The notes under the pieces are model-generated. The model made no database searches and had not been told where the DNA came from. It saw nothing but the letters and a program-made list of their open reading frames with translations. The translations under genes and the position numbers were made by a program. A DNA stretch of 64,000 nucleotides from the NCBI GenBank assembly GCA_036346225.1, contig JARFIW010001322.1:496001-560000 (forward strand), in the 5' to 3' direction. The stretch is from Platerodrilus igneus. Its lineage: Eukaryota > Arthropoda > Insecta > Coleoptera > Lycidae. This document shows positions 1 to 11,475 of this stretch, piece after piece (position 1 is the first letter of the stretch; each line of letters starts with the position of its first letter).

Positions 1-150
1 TCGTCTACCTCATTATCGTCACAAATGTCACGATCGTCTATGTCAGATACGTCAGATGATTCAGTTCGGCTTTTAAGTACCTTTTTATTATATTTTTATT
101 GTTCTTAATATTGTTCTCTCCTAATGTTCGGACTCTTTAATATGTTTTTT

Positions 151-1714
151 TTACTTCTTTTTCCCTTTTTTTTCTTGTACTTTTTCTAATTTTTCCTTCA
201 TGGGTGTACTAGTTAGTATTTCCGAATGTTGTTTCTGACGAGAAGCTTTTTTTACTCTTCCTTTTTCTTCTTTCCTTGGAATAGGAGCAAATAGGGAAAA
301 AGAGTTATTTAATTTAGATGCAAATGGTAGATGGTTTTGTTCAGAGGTAGACGTAGATGGTAGATGGTGTTGTTCAGAGGTAGACGTAGATGGTAGATGG
401 TTTTGTCCAGAGGTAGATGTAGATGGTTGATGGTGTTGTTCAAAGGTAAACGTAGATGGTAGATAGTGTTGTTCAGAGGTAGACGTAGATGGTAGATGGT
501 TTTGTCCAGAGGTAGATGTAGATGGTAGATGGTCTTTCAAGAGTTGATGTAGATGCAGGTATTGATAAATGAGAAGCGCCACGTTCGGGAGAGCTATCTA
601 CAACGAACTGTCTCATTTCGTTGGCAGGAGCAAAATCGTCTTCGTTAAATTTATCAGGATTAAACGGAAGAAGAACGAAAACCCGAAGCTGCTTTCTCAA
701 TCGATGCGACTTTCATGAACGCTTTATTTAACAGCTCAGCTACGTCATACTCAGTGGTTTTTTCATGCCCTGTTGTAGTTAGATATATATCATACTCTCT
801 GTACAGTGCATTTTTTAGAGGGCCGAAGAAAGTTAAGTCGAGCGGCTGAAGATGATGGGAAGTGTGTGATGGAAGGGACACCATATGAATATGGTTTGAC
901 TTACAGAAATTGTACGCCTCTATAGAAATATGACTGCAATGATTGTCAAGGACAAGAAGAATCGGGTCATCTGAAGTAGGCTTTGCCTGTTTTTGTAGGT
1001 GCAATAGCCAATCAAGAAAAGTTGAGAATTTATCCATCCGTTTGCCGAACATTTGTAGCTGGCACCAATTGGTCCATTTTTTTGCAAGGCAGGAGTCATT
1101 CTCTTTCTGGGATAAATCAACATTGGCGCAATGTAGTTTCCTGCAGCATTCATGCAAAATACGACTGTAATGGTTCTTCCTCGTTCACCCGAAATAGCAG
1201 CCCCTTCTTTTTTAGCACCTTTAGGTCCGTAAACTTTAGGGCACTTTTTCTGCACAGTGGTTATACCAGTCTCGTCGATGTTAAATAATCTGTTCGCTTC
1301 AAATTTAAACTTTCGTATAACTTGTTCTAGATTCGAGTAGAAAAGTTTTAACTCGTTCTTGTTAAATGCTCCAATTCGATTAAGGCCTGTCCTCTCAGGC
1401 TGTATCAATGATATTTTAAAATTTTGCTTTAGAAATCCATACAGCCAATCTTTTCATGCCAACTGAGCTTCTCTATTGAAATTGTGAGGAATTTTTTTCT
1501 CTTCAGCATAATTAAACGCTAACTGCCTCAGTTTTTTGGGCGTTACGCCGTAAAACAATTTTGCGAGAATAAGAATATAGTCGCTTAATGCAGCTTCTAT
1601 TTCTGCTGTGAAAATCGACCTTCGACCTAGATAGGGGATTTTTAGTTGATTTAGAAAAAGTTTCTTTCTAAGTGTTGATTCTGGAATACTAAACGATCTC
1701 CCAATCGTGCGCAT
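151..1714 (-). pseudogene. Tigger/pogo-type DDE transposase, decayed
   Basis: This is a remnant of a cut-and-paste DNA transposase (Tc1/mariner superfamily, pogo/Tigger branch), read right to left. The first block (1714-1454) is an N-terminal helix-turn-helix region containing [11 protein letters not shown] and [15 protein letters not shown]. The next block (about 1408-1050) holds the first catalytic Asp in NIDETGIT. The block at 1157-660 holds the second in LVLDNHCSH and the third-position Asp in LQPLDLTFFGPLK. The C-terminal stretch (about 700-470) continues with FNPDKFNEDDFAPA. The blocks lie in different frames, so at least three frameshifts separate them. The tail runs into a 33-bp coding minisatellite. 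No terminal inverted repeats were identified. The family call rests on the motif order; the exact subfamily is inferred. Confidence 0.8.
331..528 (-). repeat. 33-bp coding minisatellite in transposase tail
   Basis: Six consecutive 33-bp units on the minus strand encode an 11-residue repeat of the type LPSTSTSEQHH, with Gly/Glu and Asn/His/Tyr variants. A degenerate partial unit follows. The array keeps frame because 33 is a multiple of three. It sits at the C-terminal end of the Tigger-like transposase, in a frame shifted from the catalytic part. Confidence 0.9.
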
Positions 1715-2129
1715 GGCTACCCCACTATGATTTTATAACGAAATTATAAGTCCTCCCTCAACAATTATTTATCTAAATGCAACAAAACTACATGTATGTA
1801 CGCAGAATATTATGAGTTTTAAGAATATCATTAATTCAAAACAATTGGTTAAGATTTACGGACTCACCGTCTTAATTTGTACACACGGATAATAGTAACA
1901 AAAACCTAAGATGCACAACTCTACCTCTTACTAAGTACACAACTCAACTGGCTTTGTAATTAATGGCTTCAGGGACTCGGCGCATGCTCCAACTTAGACT
2001 GCACGGGGGTTGATCTCGCAGTATGCCGCGTAATTTAAATTATAACGATGCGCATGGTTACCCACCACGCATCGTTCCCCCACTTTCCCTTATTGTAAGA
2101 TAATTGTAAAACAATTGAAGGGGACCGAA
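1715..2129. other. Unassigned AT-rich spacer
   Basis: This stretch lies between the transposase remnant and an RTE LINE fragment. I see no coding pattern, repeat unit or RNA gene in it. It may contain the 5' end of the Tigger-like element, but no terminal repeat was recognised. Confidence 0.5.
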
Positions 2130-2660
2130 CTGCATTTAACAAGAAAGAACAGCAGCTACGTTCAAAGACAACAAACATAAAATCAGGAAGAACATTGTTG
2201 AAAGCATATGTGTGGAGCGCATAACAGTACGTCTAAGAAATAGAGACAGTAGGAAAAGCAGACAGAAAGAGATAGAAGCCCTTTGGAATGTTGTGCTTCA
2301 GATGTATGAAGATGATAGCATGAACAGACAAGCTAATAACAAATAGGTTATAAAAATAGTAGGGGAAGAAAGATATGAGTGGAAAACAAAAAAAAATAGG
2401 AGAAATAGAAGGGCAGGATGCGTTCTAAAGCATTTTTGGTGAATAGTACGGAATATATTGCAAGCAGAGATAGAAAAAAATAGATAGAGGTAGATCTAGA
2501 GGGACTATCACACGCAGATATTGATAGCTGCAGACTGTGCAAATTTCAGAGAAATGTGTAGGTTAGTTCAGAATAGGAAACAATGAGGGTATGCGTCTAA
2601 CCAGTTCCAGTACTTAAGACTTAATTATGATGATTGAATCCAGCAATTTTAGGTAGCAAC
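2130..2660 (+). mobile_element. RTE-type LINE 3' fragment, degenerate
   Basis: This is a decayed copy of the same LINE family seen at 7040-7742. It shares the stretches encoding the end of the reverse transcriptase and the 3' untranslated region, including a TCTAACCAGT(C/T)CC-like block followed by TATGATGATT. Reading frames are broken by many substitutions. Comparison with the two minus-strand copies (15620-15990 and 18285-18728) shows the same order of conserved blocks, so the assignment is by internal homology. Confidence 0.7.
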
Positions 2661-2874
2661 AAGTATTATTATTATATTCTCATTGTAAGTAAGAAAAAGA
2701 AAAAGATCCATTCAAGTCCGAGCAAGTATGACATACAATTTTGAAGGCATCACTGGCGTTATAAAAATAACTCCCACATTTGACTTGCGGCGTTATTGCA
2801 TTCCTAATGCTCGTAGTATTTTGATAATTATAAAAATTAGTTACAAATTGTTAGTTGGGTGGTGGAGACCAAAC

Positions 2875-3171
2875 AGGCGGCTCCGTGGTGTAGTTGGAAT
2901 GCGGGTGACTACCACGCCCAAGGTCCCGGGTTCGAATCCCGACACGGTCCGCTTGAAAAATGTTAGGCAAGCATTTTTCCTAAAGATACGTCCTCGTTCG
3001 GATGAGAGGTAAAATGGAGGTCCCGTGTGTGTGTGTTGTCAAGCACGTTAAAGATCCCTACCTTACTTGGAACAGCAAGGGTTCGGCAAAATTCAAAATT
3101 TTTCAGGTAAAAAAACCCGCTTCCTGGACAATGTAGTATCTTAGGGTGGAGCATTGGAAAATCACATGTAA
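2875..3171 (+). mobile_element. tRNA-derived SINE, copy 1, with 14-bp TSD
   Basis: This is the most complete of five SINE copies. The head resembles a tRNA gene: an A-box-like GTGTAGTTGG and a B-box GGTTCGAATCC, the internal RNA polymerase III promoter. A conserved central body follows, with CGTTCGGATGAGAGGTAAAA and GCACGTTAAAGATCCCTA. The 3' tail contains GGGTGGAGCATTGG. The element is flanked by a perfect 14-bp direct repeat, ggtggagaccaaac, at 2861-2874 and 3172-3185. That repeat is a target-site duplication and fixes both ends. The central body resembles conserved SINE domains known from many invertebrates; the specific domain name was not checked. Confidence 0.93.
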
Positions 3172-3185
3172 GGTGGAGACCAAAC

Positions 3186-4221
3186 CTGGATTTGTCCCTC
3201 TCTAACAAAATACGCAGCTGCGGCTGGTTTACAACTATCCACAAAAGAAAAGTGGGACCGACGATCAACTAGTACAGAAAATAGGCGAGAACAATCAAAC
3301 TGGATTGGAAAGTAGGGCTGGAGGGTTAGAAAAATGAAATAACGGTAAATGATGTAACTGTATTAAAAGTAGTGTATATTGAATGATCATTCGGATACTC
3401 TTATTAAGGAACTAGTTTTTTCACAGTTTTCGTTATGAACACGTTATACCATACTAATACGATTTAATTTTAAATAATTCACTGCAAACATTGTCTGAGG
3501 ATACCCATATTTTGTTTTTAGTTGTTATTTTATATTAGAATTTATTTAATTGCGTGAAATAATTCAATCGGCAATGTACCATCTCTAAGGGCTCGCTACA
3601 TCTTGTCTATTATGACACTAAAGAATTGACTTCATAGTTATGGATTGCCACTGAGAAAAATTTTCATATATTTCAAATTGGTTTTACTAACTACAAGTTT
3701 GTCCTATCTAATTTCAAAGCGCTAGTGTATATTTCAAATAAAGTTACAAGTTTCACTCAATGAAATAATAATTCAAATCAATAGTGTATTAACTAGTAAA
3801 CAAAGCTTAATTTTAGGTTTGTAGCACAATTTTTAATTAAGCATTAACGCTTTGAAAGCTAATGTGATTGTCTTCTAGCTCTGAAGAAACTGTTTATTTG
3901 CCTTTATTTTACTACCAGTTATAAGTGCCGCCTATGTTAGCTTCCAAAAGTATCATTACAAACGTCAGCTATAAAAATCGGAAAGGATTTTTTACTTAAT
4001 ACGTAACACTGCACGCAATATTTCTAAATATTTTATAAAATATTTATTGCGATTTTTAAAACAACGTAACTATCATTATAATCTGTGATATGTTTAATTT
4101 ATGTCACCCTAAATCAAATCGACCCACATTATATAATTACTTAAAGGTCGAATTCATCAAATGAACTAAAAGTATTTGTTGTGGAAAGTTGCTTGAACTT
4201 TAGTGTTAATGTAGATCGACC
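3186..4221. other. Unassigned AT-rich spacer upstream of exon 1
   Basis: No open reading frame with recognisable content, repeat or RNA gene is visible. It directly precedes the first predicted exon at 4222, so it may hold that gene's promoter and 5' untranslated sequence. I could not pick a convincing core promoter. Confidence 0.4.
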
Positions 4222-4503
4222 ATGGAACAAACTAGAAAGTGGCAGTCTTGTCGATTAACTGTCTATGGGGACACTGGAAGGGTTAGGTGTGTAATTCATA
4301 ACAGTACTTAAACTTTTCAATATCCCTAGTAGCAAAATAATTTTTATGCTTTAGGTGGTGTGTTGGAAAGGAAGATACATGGAAACACAAAATCAAAATT
4401 TTGGCTGTGATACCATTTATACTCCTACTAATAGTCGCTGCAGCGTTCGTTTTTCGATTTCATTCAAACGACGAAAGGTTCGACGGTTATACTGCTAAAC
4501 AAG
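4222..4503 (+). CDS. Two 5' exons of a probable single-pass membrane protein
   Basis: I infer exon 1 at 4222-4286 (ATG GAA CAA ..., 65 bases) and exon 2 at 4355-4503 (149 bases), separated by a 68-bp intron that starts GTGTGT and ends in a T-rich tract plus TTTAG. The phases match: exon 1 ends with two bases of a codon and exon 2 starts with the third. A donor, G|GTAAAA, closes exon 2. The joined frame has no stop. It encodes a short basic cytoplasmic start, then a hydrophobic helix (IKILAVIPFILLLIVAAAFV), then a polar segment, which suggests a type II membrane protein. Later exons were not found in the window. I do not recognise the family. This is the only convincing non-transposon host gene piece here. 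Confidence 0.6.
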
Positions 4504-7039
4504 GTAAAATGAGCTTTATTATTTTTCACTAGTTGAGTTTTTAAAAATAGTATGTGACTGCACGTCTATAAAATTTTATTAATGTTCTTTGAAGTTTATT
4601 TATAATTGCGATTGTAGAATAATTAATTTAAAAAATTAGACAATTAATATCATTGACATATTCGCGATTTTGAAAAGAATTTCATCGAAAACAAATGACA
4701 ATACTGTAACCCAAACTAATTTAACTCATAATACATATTCCGGATTTAGACGGTGTAATATTAGTTGCTAATGGTAGACGTGTTACTCGCTGTCGTAAGA
4801 GTCATCATCAGTTCGTTCAGATTTACATGCGAAATTCAACTTAGAGGTATCTTGAGAGTAAATGCATTGAAGCATAAACCGTAACAATCACCTAAGCATA
4901 TCAATACACCATTCGCAATAAAGAATAGTGGTGAGAGAAGCTAGGTGTTGAAACAATGGAACTGGGGGAAGCTAATTTTAACTTGAAAATTTAAGGAATA
5001 ATAGAGCTATTGGAGAGAAAAGTCACTATGCGAAAAGAATTGTGCGTGTATATTATAAGTCTAGTGTAAATAGTTGTGTATAGTAGGTAGTTAGGAAATT
5101 TAAATAGAAAATTTCTCAATGCAAATTTTCAAATTATATATTTTAATTTGGGGAAAAATGATGTGATACGGAGGTCATAAGAGATCAATGAGCGCCATAT
5201 TTTGTAAATAAAACGACCCCGAAACCACATAAAATCAAAGGTTTCTAATACCTAATTTCCTGTAAATCAACACGCTGTATAATACTTTATTAATACGATA
5301 GGCTTAGTATAATTAATTTTTAATACGTAAGTAAAGAATACAAATCATTCATTGATAATAACACCCTAAATTCTTCCAACAAATTCTAAAAGGTAAATAT
5401 TCATTCTTCAATGGAAACGAACAATTCGAATGTAATGCGAAACGCGTTGTATCAAAAGTACTTTTACTGAAAACATTAGTTCTTTTGATTAAACGAAAAA
5501 CATTTTAATATGTACGGCGAAATCTAGTATGCTTTAAAAAAAGCTACTTCAATCTTTCTAGATTGTTCTATTGTTAAAAACCAATTCGGTAGCAAGTATT
5601 TATAAATTAATAAGCAAATAACAGATATTAATCTCTTACTATAACAGCCCAATTAGCGAGATACTATAAAATACGATAACATGCTCTACAACCATAATTT
5701 AAATAAGATAAGACATGTAAAGACCATAAATCACAAATGACAGGTAATTATTTCGTACGATAACCAGCAATATGAATACACGACCCAATTAGTAGATTGC
5801 GTTAAGATTTTGTAATAGCCCGTAAATTATAAGTGAGCGCGATAACGAAAAAGCTTTCCGTTGAGTTTTATAACCACACCAGTTAACAAAGGTAAATAAA
5901 AATTTCTCGGCCTAATAAACGTGTCAGTTACATTATCCTGATGAGTCAGATCAACTAGAATGTATAAAAATTCTCTAGGCCGTCTGACGTATTGAAGATC
6001 TTATAAAGCCGGTAAATAATTAAGGAATCAATTCTAGACCGGTCATTCATAATAGTCTACCTATTTGTGAAGTTCTTGCCAGCGATATATTTTTTTGGTA
6101 ACTACGAATTGCAATAGTTATAATTTAAATTGTATGGAAGGTCATGCACGACATATAAATATTGGTTGAAACAATTTTTTTTAAACGTATGAAGTAAAAT
6201 TCAACGTACAAAAGTAAATTTTATAAAGATATGAACGGATTAAATGAGAAGAAGAATTATGAAGTTGATTAATGTACAAACGAAAAAATTAAAAACTAGT
6301 TTTTCTATGCAGTTATTATGGTATAAAGTAGAGAAGAAAACCTTATCAATGACTTGGTTTGAAGAATTAGGAACCCTGCATAATTTAGCGGTCAAAAACG
6401 CAAGTATATCTTTGTTTAAATCCTTAAAAACTTATTTGCGTGATATAGTTTTCTTTTAAGTAGGTCAAACATGTAAGATTTTACTGTATAAATGTTATTT
6501 GTGTATGGATCATTTTCTGATGTTTTTGAGATCAAATCTCGAGTTAATTTGATCTTTACAAAGGTTTCTTTAATGTCACTGATCAGTCACAGTTTGATGG
6601 GTTTATTGAAGAGTATACAAATTATTCATACCCCCACAGAAAAAAAAGTTTTGTGACTTATATAAGAAAAGTTTTGGAACTACAGAATATAAACTAAAAC
6701 CGGGCAAATCCTATATTAATATTTAGTAGTTATGAAACGTTGTGCTTACACTTAAGTTGTAAACTGCATTTGTCAGTTTATTGCTTGTGTGTAAGTAATT
6801 TTTATGGATTATGTGTGTTGAAGAAAGATGTTAGTGAATGTAGCGATTATAATATTTGGAAGAATTGTTTATAAATATTTTATTATAATTGCGATGTTAA
6901 GATTTCGTTATTTTATTCATCTGAGCTAGCTAGTATGGGCATCTTTGGGCAATAAATTATATCAGATCAAAGACTAGAAGCTACTCAGAAAAAGAAACAG
7001 TTCTAACAGGAATATACGGTAAAAATTAACAAAAATAAA
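4504..7039. other. Long AT-rich noncoding stretch, probable intron
   Basis: About 2.5 kb follow the donor site of the membrane-protein exon. A 71-codon reading frame at 6244-6459 shows no recognisable motif and looks like chance. No repeat unit, tRNA-like head or transposase remnant was seen. If the upstream exons are real, this is intronic. Confidence 0.4.
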
Positions 7040-7742
7040 ACTAAAGTACTAGTATGCAAAAGAAGGAAAAATTAGAAACAATAATAAAAGTAGGTAGCGA
7101 GAACTTAAAAAAGGTTAAGGATTTCTGCTACCTAGGAAGCCAAATAACGCAAGATGGAAAAAGCGCAAAAGATATAAAACAAAGATTAACACAAGGTTAC
7201 GCTACATTTAACAAGAAAAAGCAACTACTTTGTTCAAAAACCTCAGACATAGAAACAAAGAAAATATTGCTTAAAACACATGTGTGGAGCATCGCATTGT
7301 ACGGCTGTGAAGCCTGGACAAAAGAAGAAGCGGATAAAAAAGAGGTAGACATTTTTAAATGTGGTGCTACAGGCGTAGGATAAAGATATTATGGACAGAC
7401 AAAGTTAAGAACAAAGAAGTACTAGAAATGATAGGGGAAGAGAGAAATATGTGGAAAACAGTAAAAAGTAGGAGACAGGATGATAGGCCACATAGAAATG
7501 TGTAGGCGAGCTGAAAATAAAAGACAATGGAGATACACGTCTAACCAGTCCCAACTAATGATGAAAAAATAACTGTACTTAAATATGATGATTATTATAA
7601 GCAACTACAGGTATTGGTTGTGCAATATTCTCGAATAATGTTAATAGTGCGAAAGAATTTACTGGAAAACTATGAATTCGGCAAATGTCTAAGTGTTGGG
7701 GAATCTTGGTAGCCACAGGTTGTTTAACCCGCTTCACATACC
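7040..7742 (+). mobile_element. RTE-type LINE 3' fragment with reverse transcriptase end
   Basis: The 109-codon frame at 7054-7383 carries the C-terminal part of an RTE-type reverse transcriptase. Typical blocks are FCYLGSQITQDG, DIKQRLTQGYATF and THVWSIALYGCEAWT. After 7383 the product continues in other frames, then a 3' untranslated region runs to about 7742. The endonuclease and the catalytic part of the reverse transcriptase are absent, so this is a 5'-truncated dead copy. A SINE (7743-8042) sits in its tail. Confidence 0.82.
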
Positions 7743-8042
7743 TTACATGTAATTTTCCAATGCTCCACCCGAAGGTACTACATTGGCCAAGAAACGAGTT
7801 TCTTTACTTGCAAAATTTGAATTTTGCCAAACCCTTACTGTTCCAAGCAAGGTAAGGATCCTTAACGTGTGTAACAACACTTATCCACCGGACCTTCATT
7901 TTACCTCTCATCCGAACGAGGGCGTATTTTTGTAAAAAATGCTCGCCTAGAAATTTTTCAAGCGAACCGTGTCGAGATTCGAACCCGGGACCTTGGGCGT
8001 AGTAGTCACACACATACCAACTACGCCACGGAGCCGCCACCC
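7743..8042 (-). mobile_element. tRNA-derived SINE, copy 2, with 11-bp TSD
   Basis: This is a full-length copy of the same SINE as at 2875, in the opposite orientation, with a tRNA-like head at its high-coordinate end. It is flanked by cttcacatacc at 7732-7742 and 8043-8053, a perfect 11-bp target duplication. A related LINE copy near 18285-18310 carries the same flanking sequence with only one cttcacatac and no SINE, acting as an empty site. Confidence 0.92.
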
Positions 8043-8132
8043 CTTCACATACCACTGAATCTTGGTGAAATAGGGCATATAATTAGAAAACAATAGAAAA
8101 GGAACCGAGCTGCTTACCCCCCTTCACATACC

Positions 8133-8308
8133 TTACATGTGATTTTACAATGCTCAACCCGAAGGTACTACATTGACCAGGAAGCGAGTTTTTTTTACCT
8201 GAAAAATTTAAATTTTGCCAAACCCTTGCTGTTCCAAGCAAGGTAGGGATCTTTAACGTGCGTGACAACACTCACACACAGGACCTCCATTTTACCTCTC
8301 ATTCGAAC
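8133..8308 (-). mobile_element. tRNA-derived SINE, copy 3, 5'-truncated
   Basis: This copy contains the 3' tail and the central body of the SINE but stops at the block matching TTCGGATGAGAGG, so the tRNA-like head is missing. Its 3' flank is again cttcacatacc (8122-8132), the same flank as copy 2. This suggests a local duplication or reuse of the same target context. Confidence 0.85.
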
Positions 8309-8475
8309 TAGGGATGGACTCGGGCTCAAGTCCGGCCCAATTTCGGGCTTGAATCCGGGCCGGGCCGATGACTACTTTATTCAGGCCGGGCCCGGGCCGG
8401 GCCTATCTTTTTTCGGGCCGGACCGGGCCAAACGACTCGGGCCGGCCCGAACTTTTCGGGCCGAAAAACTCACGA
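8309..8475. repeat. GC-rich GGGCCGG-type degenerate repeat
   Basis: About 165 bases are dominated by overlapping cgggccgg, gggcccg and cgggct units, in sharp contrast to the AT-rich surroundings. It begins tagggatggactcgggct directly at the truncated end of a SINE. The start resembles the ends of some hAT-type elements, but no matching right end was found, so I leave it unclassified. Confidence 0.6.
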
Positions 8476-11235
8476 GTAGATACTCCATCGTCCCTTCACT
8501 TCTATCTCACATTGAGTAATTAAACGTTCTTAATTATATTTTCACGTAGTGTCTTCATGAACCCATTAATAATCAGTTTTTCGTCTTGTTTAGTGTAAAG
8601 GAGACGTGATATTATAACTCACTTCTTATACCGAATATTTTTTCTAGTCCTATTTAATCTTCCTCATGTTGTACTTTAGGCAAGTTAAAGATGCCCAGGA
8701 ACATCAAACTAGGTGATATATTCATAATTCAAAAGTTTGCACGATTTATATTATGTATATGTATATACCCCAAATCTCAATCATGCGGAGAACGTCGATA
8801 TTAGCAATCGCGTGTATAATTTATGTCTACCGCCTAAAACACTAGAAAGTTATTGCAAAGTTCATTTTACCAATTTTTTTATAAAGTTTTCCCTTATTTG
8901 ACATTTACACATGCGCAATTACACCTTTAATGTTTGTACTTTATTAAAATACAGGACACCTTTATTTAATTTAAATACAGGCAGAAAATGTTTTTATTTA
9001 AGGCGCCTTAATTTTGACATATGCCAAATGCTTAACGTACAAACTTACATTTAATTGTCTGCTTTGTGTATAAATATAGCGAAATAAATGGTTTTTTGTA
9101 GTGTTGTTTCCGTAATTAAATTTAAAAATATAATGTCCAAGTTTATAACACGAAAAAGATATAAAACGTCAACGCTCTAAATACGAGGATGCTGTTTTGT
9201 AATGCTTTTCCTAGAAGTAAACTGTAAAAATCCTTCTGAAAACAGAAATGCTATATGCTTGGAAAGAAGTAAAAACAGTGTCTTGAAGTAAATTTAAAAA
9301 GTATTCCGTGAAAACACTTTGACAACACATACAAATGTTATTGAATCAGTGGGAAATAAAAGACTCAAATAATAAAAAAAGGTTTATTTTTGTGTGAATA
9401 CAATTTCTTTGATTTTTTCCAATATAGTTAAACATGTATAATAGGTCACCTTATCACAAAAGAGATGAATTCTTTATTCGTTTTTAAAACATAACCTATA
9501 GATATAGAATACTAAACATATATGTCAGAATAAAGAGTAAGGGAAAAAACACTTGCACTAACACTCCTTTAGATTGGATGCAAACTTTAAAAAAGATACT
9601 TTATTTGAAGATTCTTTTAATAAAGTCTGCTTGGAATGAGTTTGTAACAACTCTCTAATTTCAAGTAGGTAATTTCAGTAAAATTCTTTGCAGTAGAAAC
9701 GACAAAATAAAGCGGACGCAAATTTATTATAAAGGTTATAAGGTGCGTTAAGCGTACAATTTCATAAACATTGAAAATTGCTAAACATTTTGTACCTTTG
9801 TTACCTATTTGTAAGATTTTTTAAGGAATTGTTATGTTTATTTTAAGCATAAATTAATTACCCTATTTTTCTCCCTTATTAATTCAATACCCGCTCGAAT
9901 AAATTCTGTTTATACTGTTAAATCCTTCAACATAATTAATAATACACACGCTCTCGAATAAATTCCTCAACTTAAATCTAGTTGCTTTGAAACGACAAGT
10001 TTATGCAACAACTAAATAGTTATATCCTGTTTCAGGTACCCGTTATCTTGGTATACGTTACGACCGCCTATAATGATTTTCTCTATTGTTTTAATGTAAA
10101 AACTTGTTGAAATAAGGTCGCACACTATCTGATAAAACCCGGGTTTTCCAGTTTTAATCGCGCTTCGATAAGCAAGGATTTGCAATTGGAATTCGTATTA
10201 TTTGAACCATTGTTAAATTTGCTTCTCAGCTTGTGCGTCGACATATTTTCTACATTATTCGTCACCGTATTTCAAGAGCAATGCACGTCTGTTTATTTCC
10301 TGTTCGACAACTAGGAGGTGTCTTGCGTGGATTGCTTTTTTTAACTGGAGGCCAAATGGGTTCTTCCTTTCTGCTTTTGTGCGTAGGTCGTTGCTGTAGT
10401 TATGATGTTGTTTCTGTGTTGACTCACCCCCGACGGTTTTCAAGCTAAGAATCCGGACACCTACAGGTATGCAACTCGTTTTCTTTTGTGTGTGTCAATG
10501 GGATATTCCGTATCAACATTCGGTGTAGTTATGTGACAAGAAACGTCACATTGTAAAACTATTGTTCGTTGCTGCTAATCGATATTATCGCTCTACATGT
10601 GTGATGCACCTGTGTTAAAAGTATTGGACAGACACACGCTTATTCCTTTGTACTGATTAGTTTATTTTACAAACGGTACTATGTACGATTTAAAAGATAT
10701 CTGACAAAAGCTTCCACACGTTAATTCTTTCCTACTAATTAGTTATTTTACAAAAAGTATTAGGTGAAACTTTAAAAATGCTTGACAAAAGCTCTCACAA
10801 GTTTATTTACTACTGATTAATTTTATTTTGTGTAAATACGAGATGCGCACTTCGTATCTAATGTACTAAATTGTTCATATCACCTAACTGTTTGCTTTCA
10901 AATAGTAACGCTTAATTTATTGCTCTTGCTTGTTTGTACAGAATCCGTTATTTATTTTATTTGCTAATAGATCATCGTGGGCGATGTGTTTTTGTTTCTT
11001 TTTGGTATGTAGGCGAATCCCTTCACTCTCCGCGTTTAATAGTTAGTCTTGTACTTACTTTTCTTCCGGCTACGTCTAGGTACGTAACAGAATCAAAAAT
11101 CAAATGATATACTACGATATGTTCCACAAGTATCTTGATTGTAATTCAAAATCATTATACTGTTAAATTTAACAAAAGAGCGATAGTTACTTGTTAAACA
11201 CAACAAAAAAAAATATCTTCTCATTCGCTGAATAA
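8476..11235. other. Unassigned AT-rich spacer
   Basis: About 2.7 kb without a supported gene. Overlapping open frames of 60-70 codons on both strands at 10233-10448 mark a locally less AT-rich island, but neither translation is recognisable. No tandem repeat or tRNA-like head was seen. Confidence 0.4.
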
Positions 11236-11475
11236 AAGTCAGGCGGCCTACCTCAACAGCAGACACCGGGAAAAGCAACAACTAATTCAGACAGCACAGA
11301 AGAGTTCCAAGAACTAATTAAAGAGCTGGGAGAGTTAAACAAACTAATTAATGTCAAAGGCATGCTAAAAGCCATCAAAGATTTAAATGCTATTTTAAAA
11401 AACTGCAACACGCCAATTGAAAAATTCACGGCATTCAACAACTTTGCAATAAATATAAACCAATATGGATTATAA
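11236..11475 (+). pseudogene. ORF1 (gag-like) C-terminal remnant of the LINE
   Basis: An open frame of 79 codons follows an in-frame stop at 11233-11235 and ends with TAA at 11473-11475. It overlaps the ORF2 start codon at 11465 in a -1 arrangement. The translation is rich in Glu, Leu, Lys and Asn and contains ELIKELGELNKLI and AILKNCNTPIEKF, typical of the C-terminal end of Jockey-type ORF1 nucleic-acid-binding proteins. The zinc knuckles expected upstream are missing. Confidence 0.7.

Noticed and set aside
331..528. CRISPR array from the regular 33-bp repeats
   Set aside because: Units are contiguous, coding and without unique spacers, and the genome is eukaryotic.
2875..3171. tRNA gene called from A- and B-box
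   Set aside because: The tRNA-like head is followed by a conserved SINE body and flanked by a target duplication, and occurs in five copies; the cloverleaf is degenerate.
6244..6459. 71-codon open frame as a small gene
   Set aside because: No recognisable motif, no conserved neighbours and composition like the surrounding AT-rich DNA.
10233..10448. Overlapping open frames on both strands as a gene
   Set aside because: Neither translation shows a domain or signal; probably a relic or chance in a less AT-rich patch.
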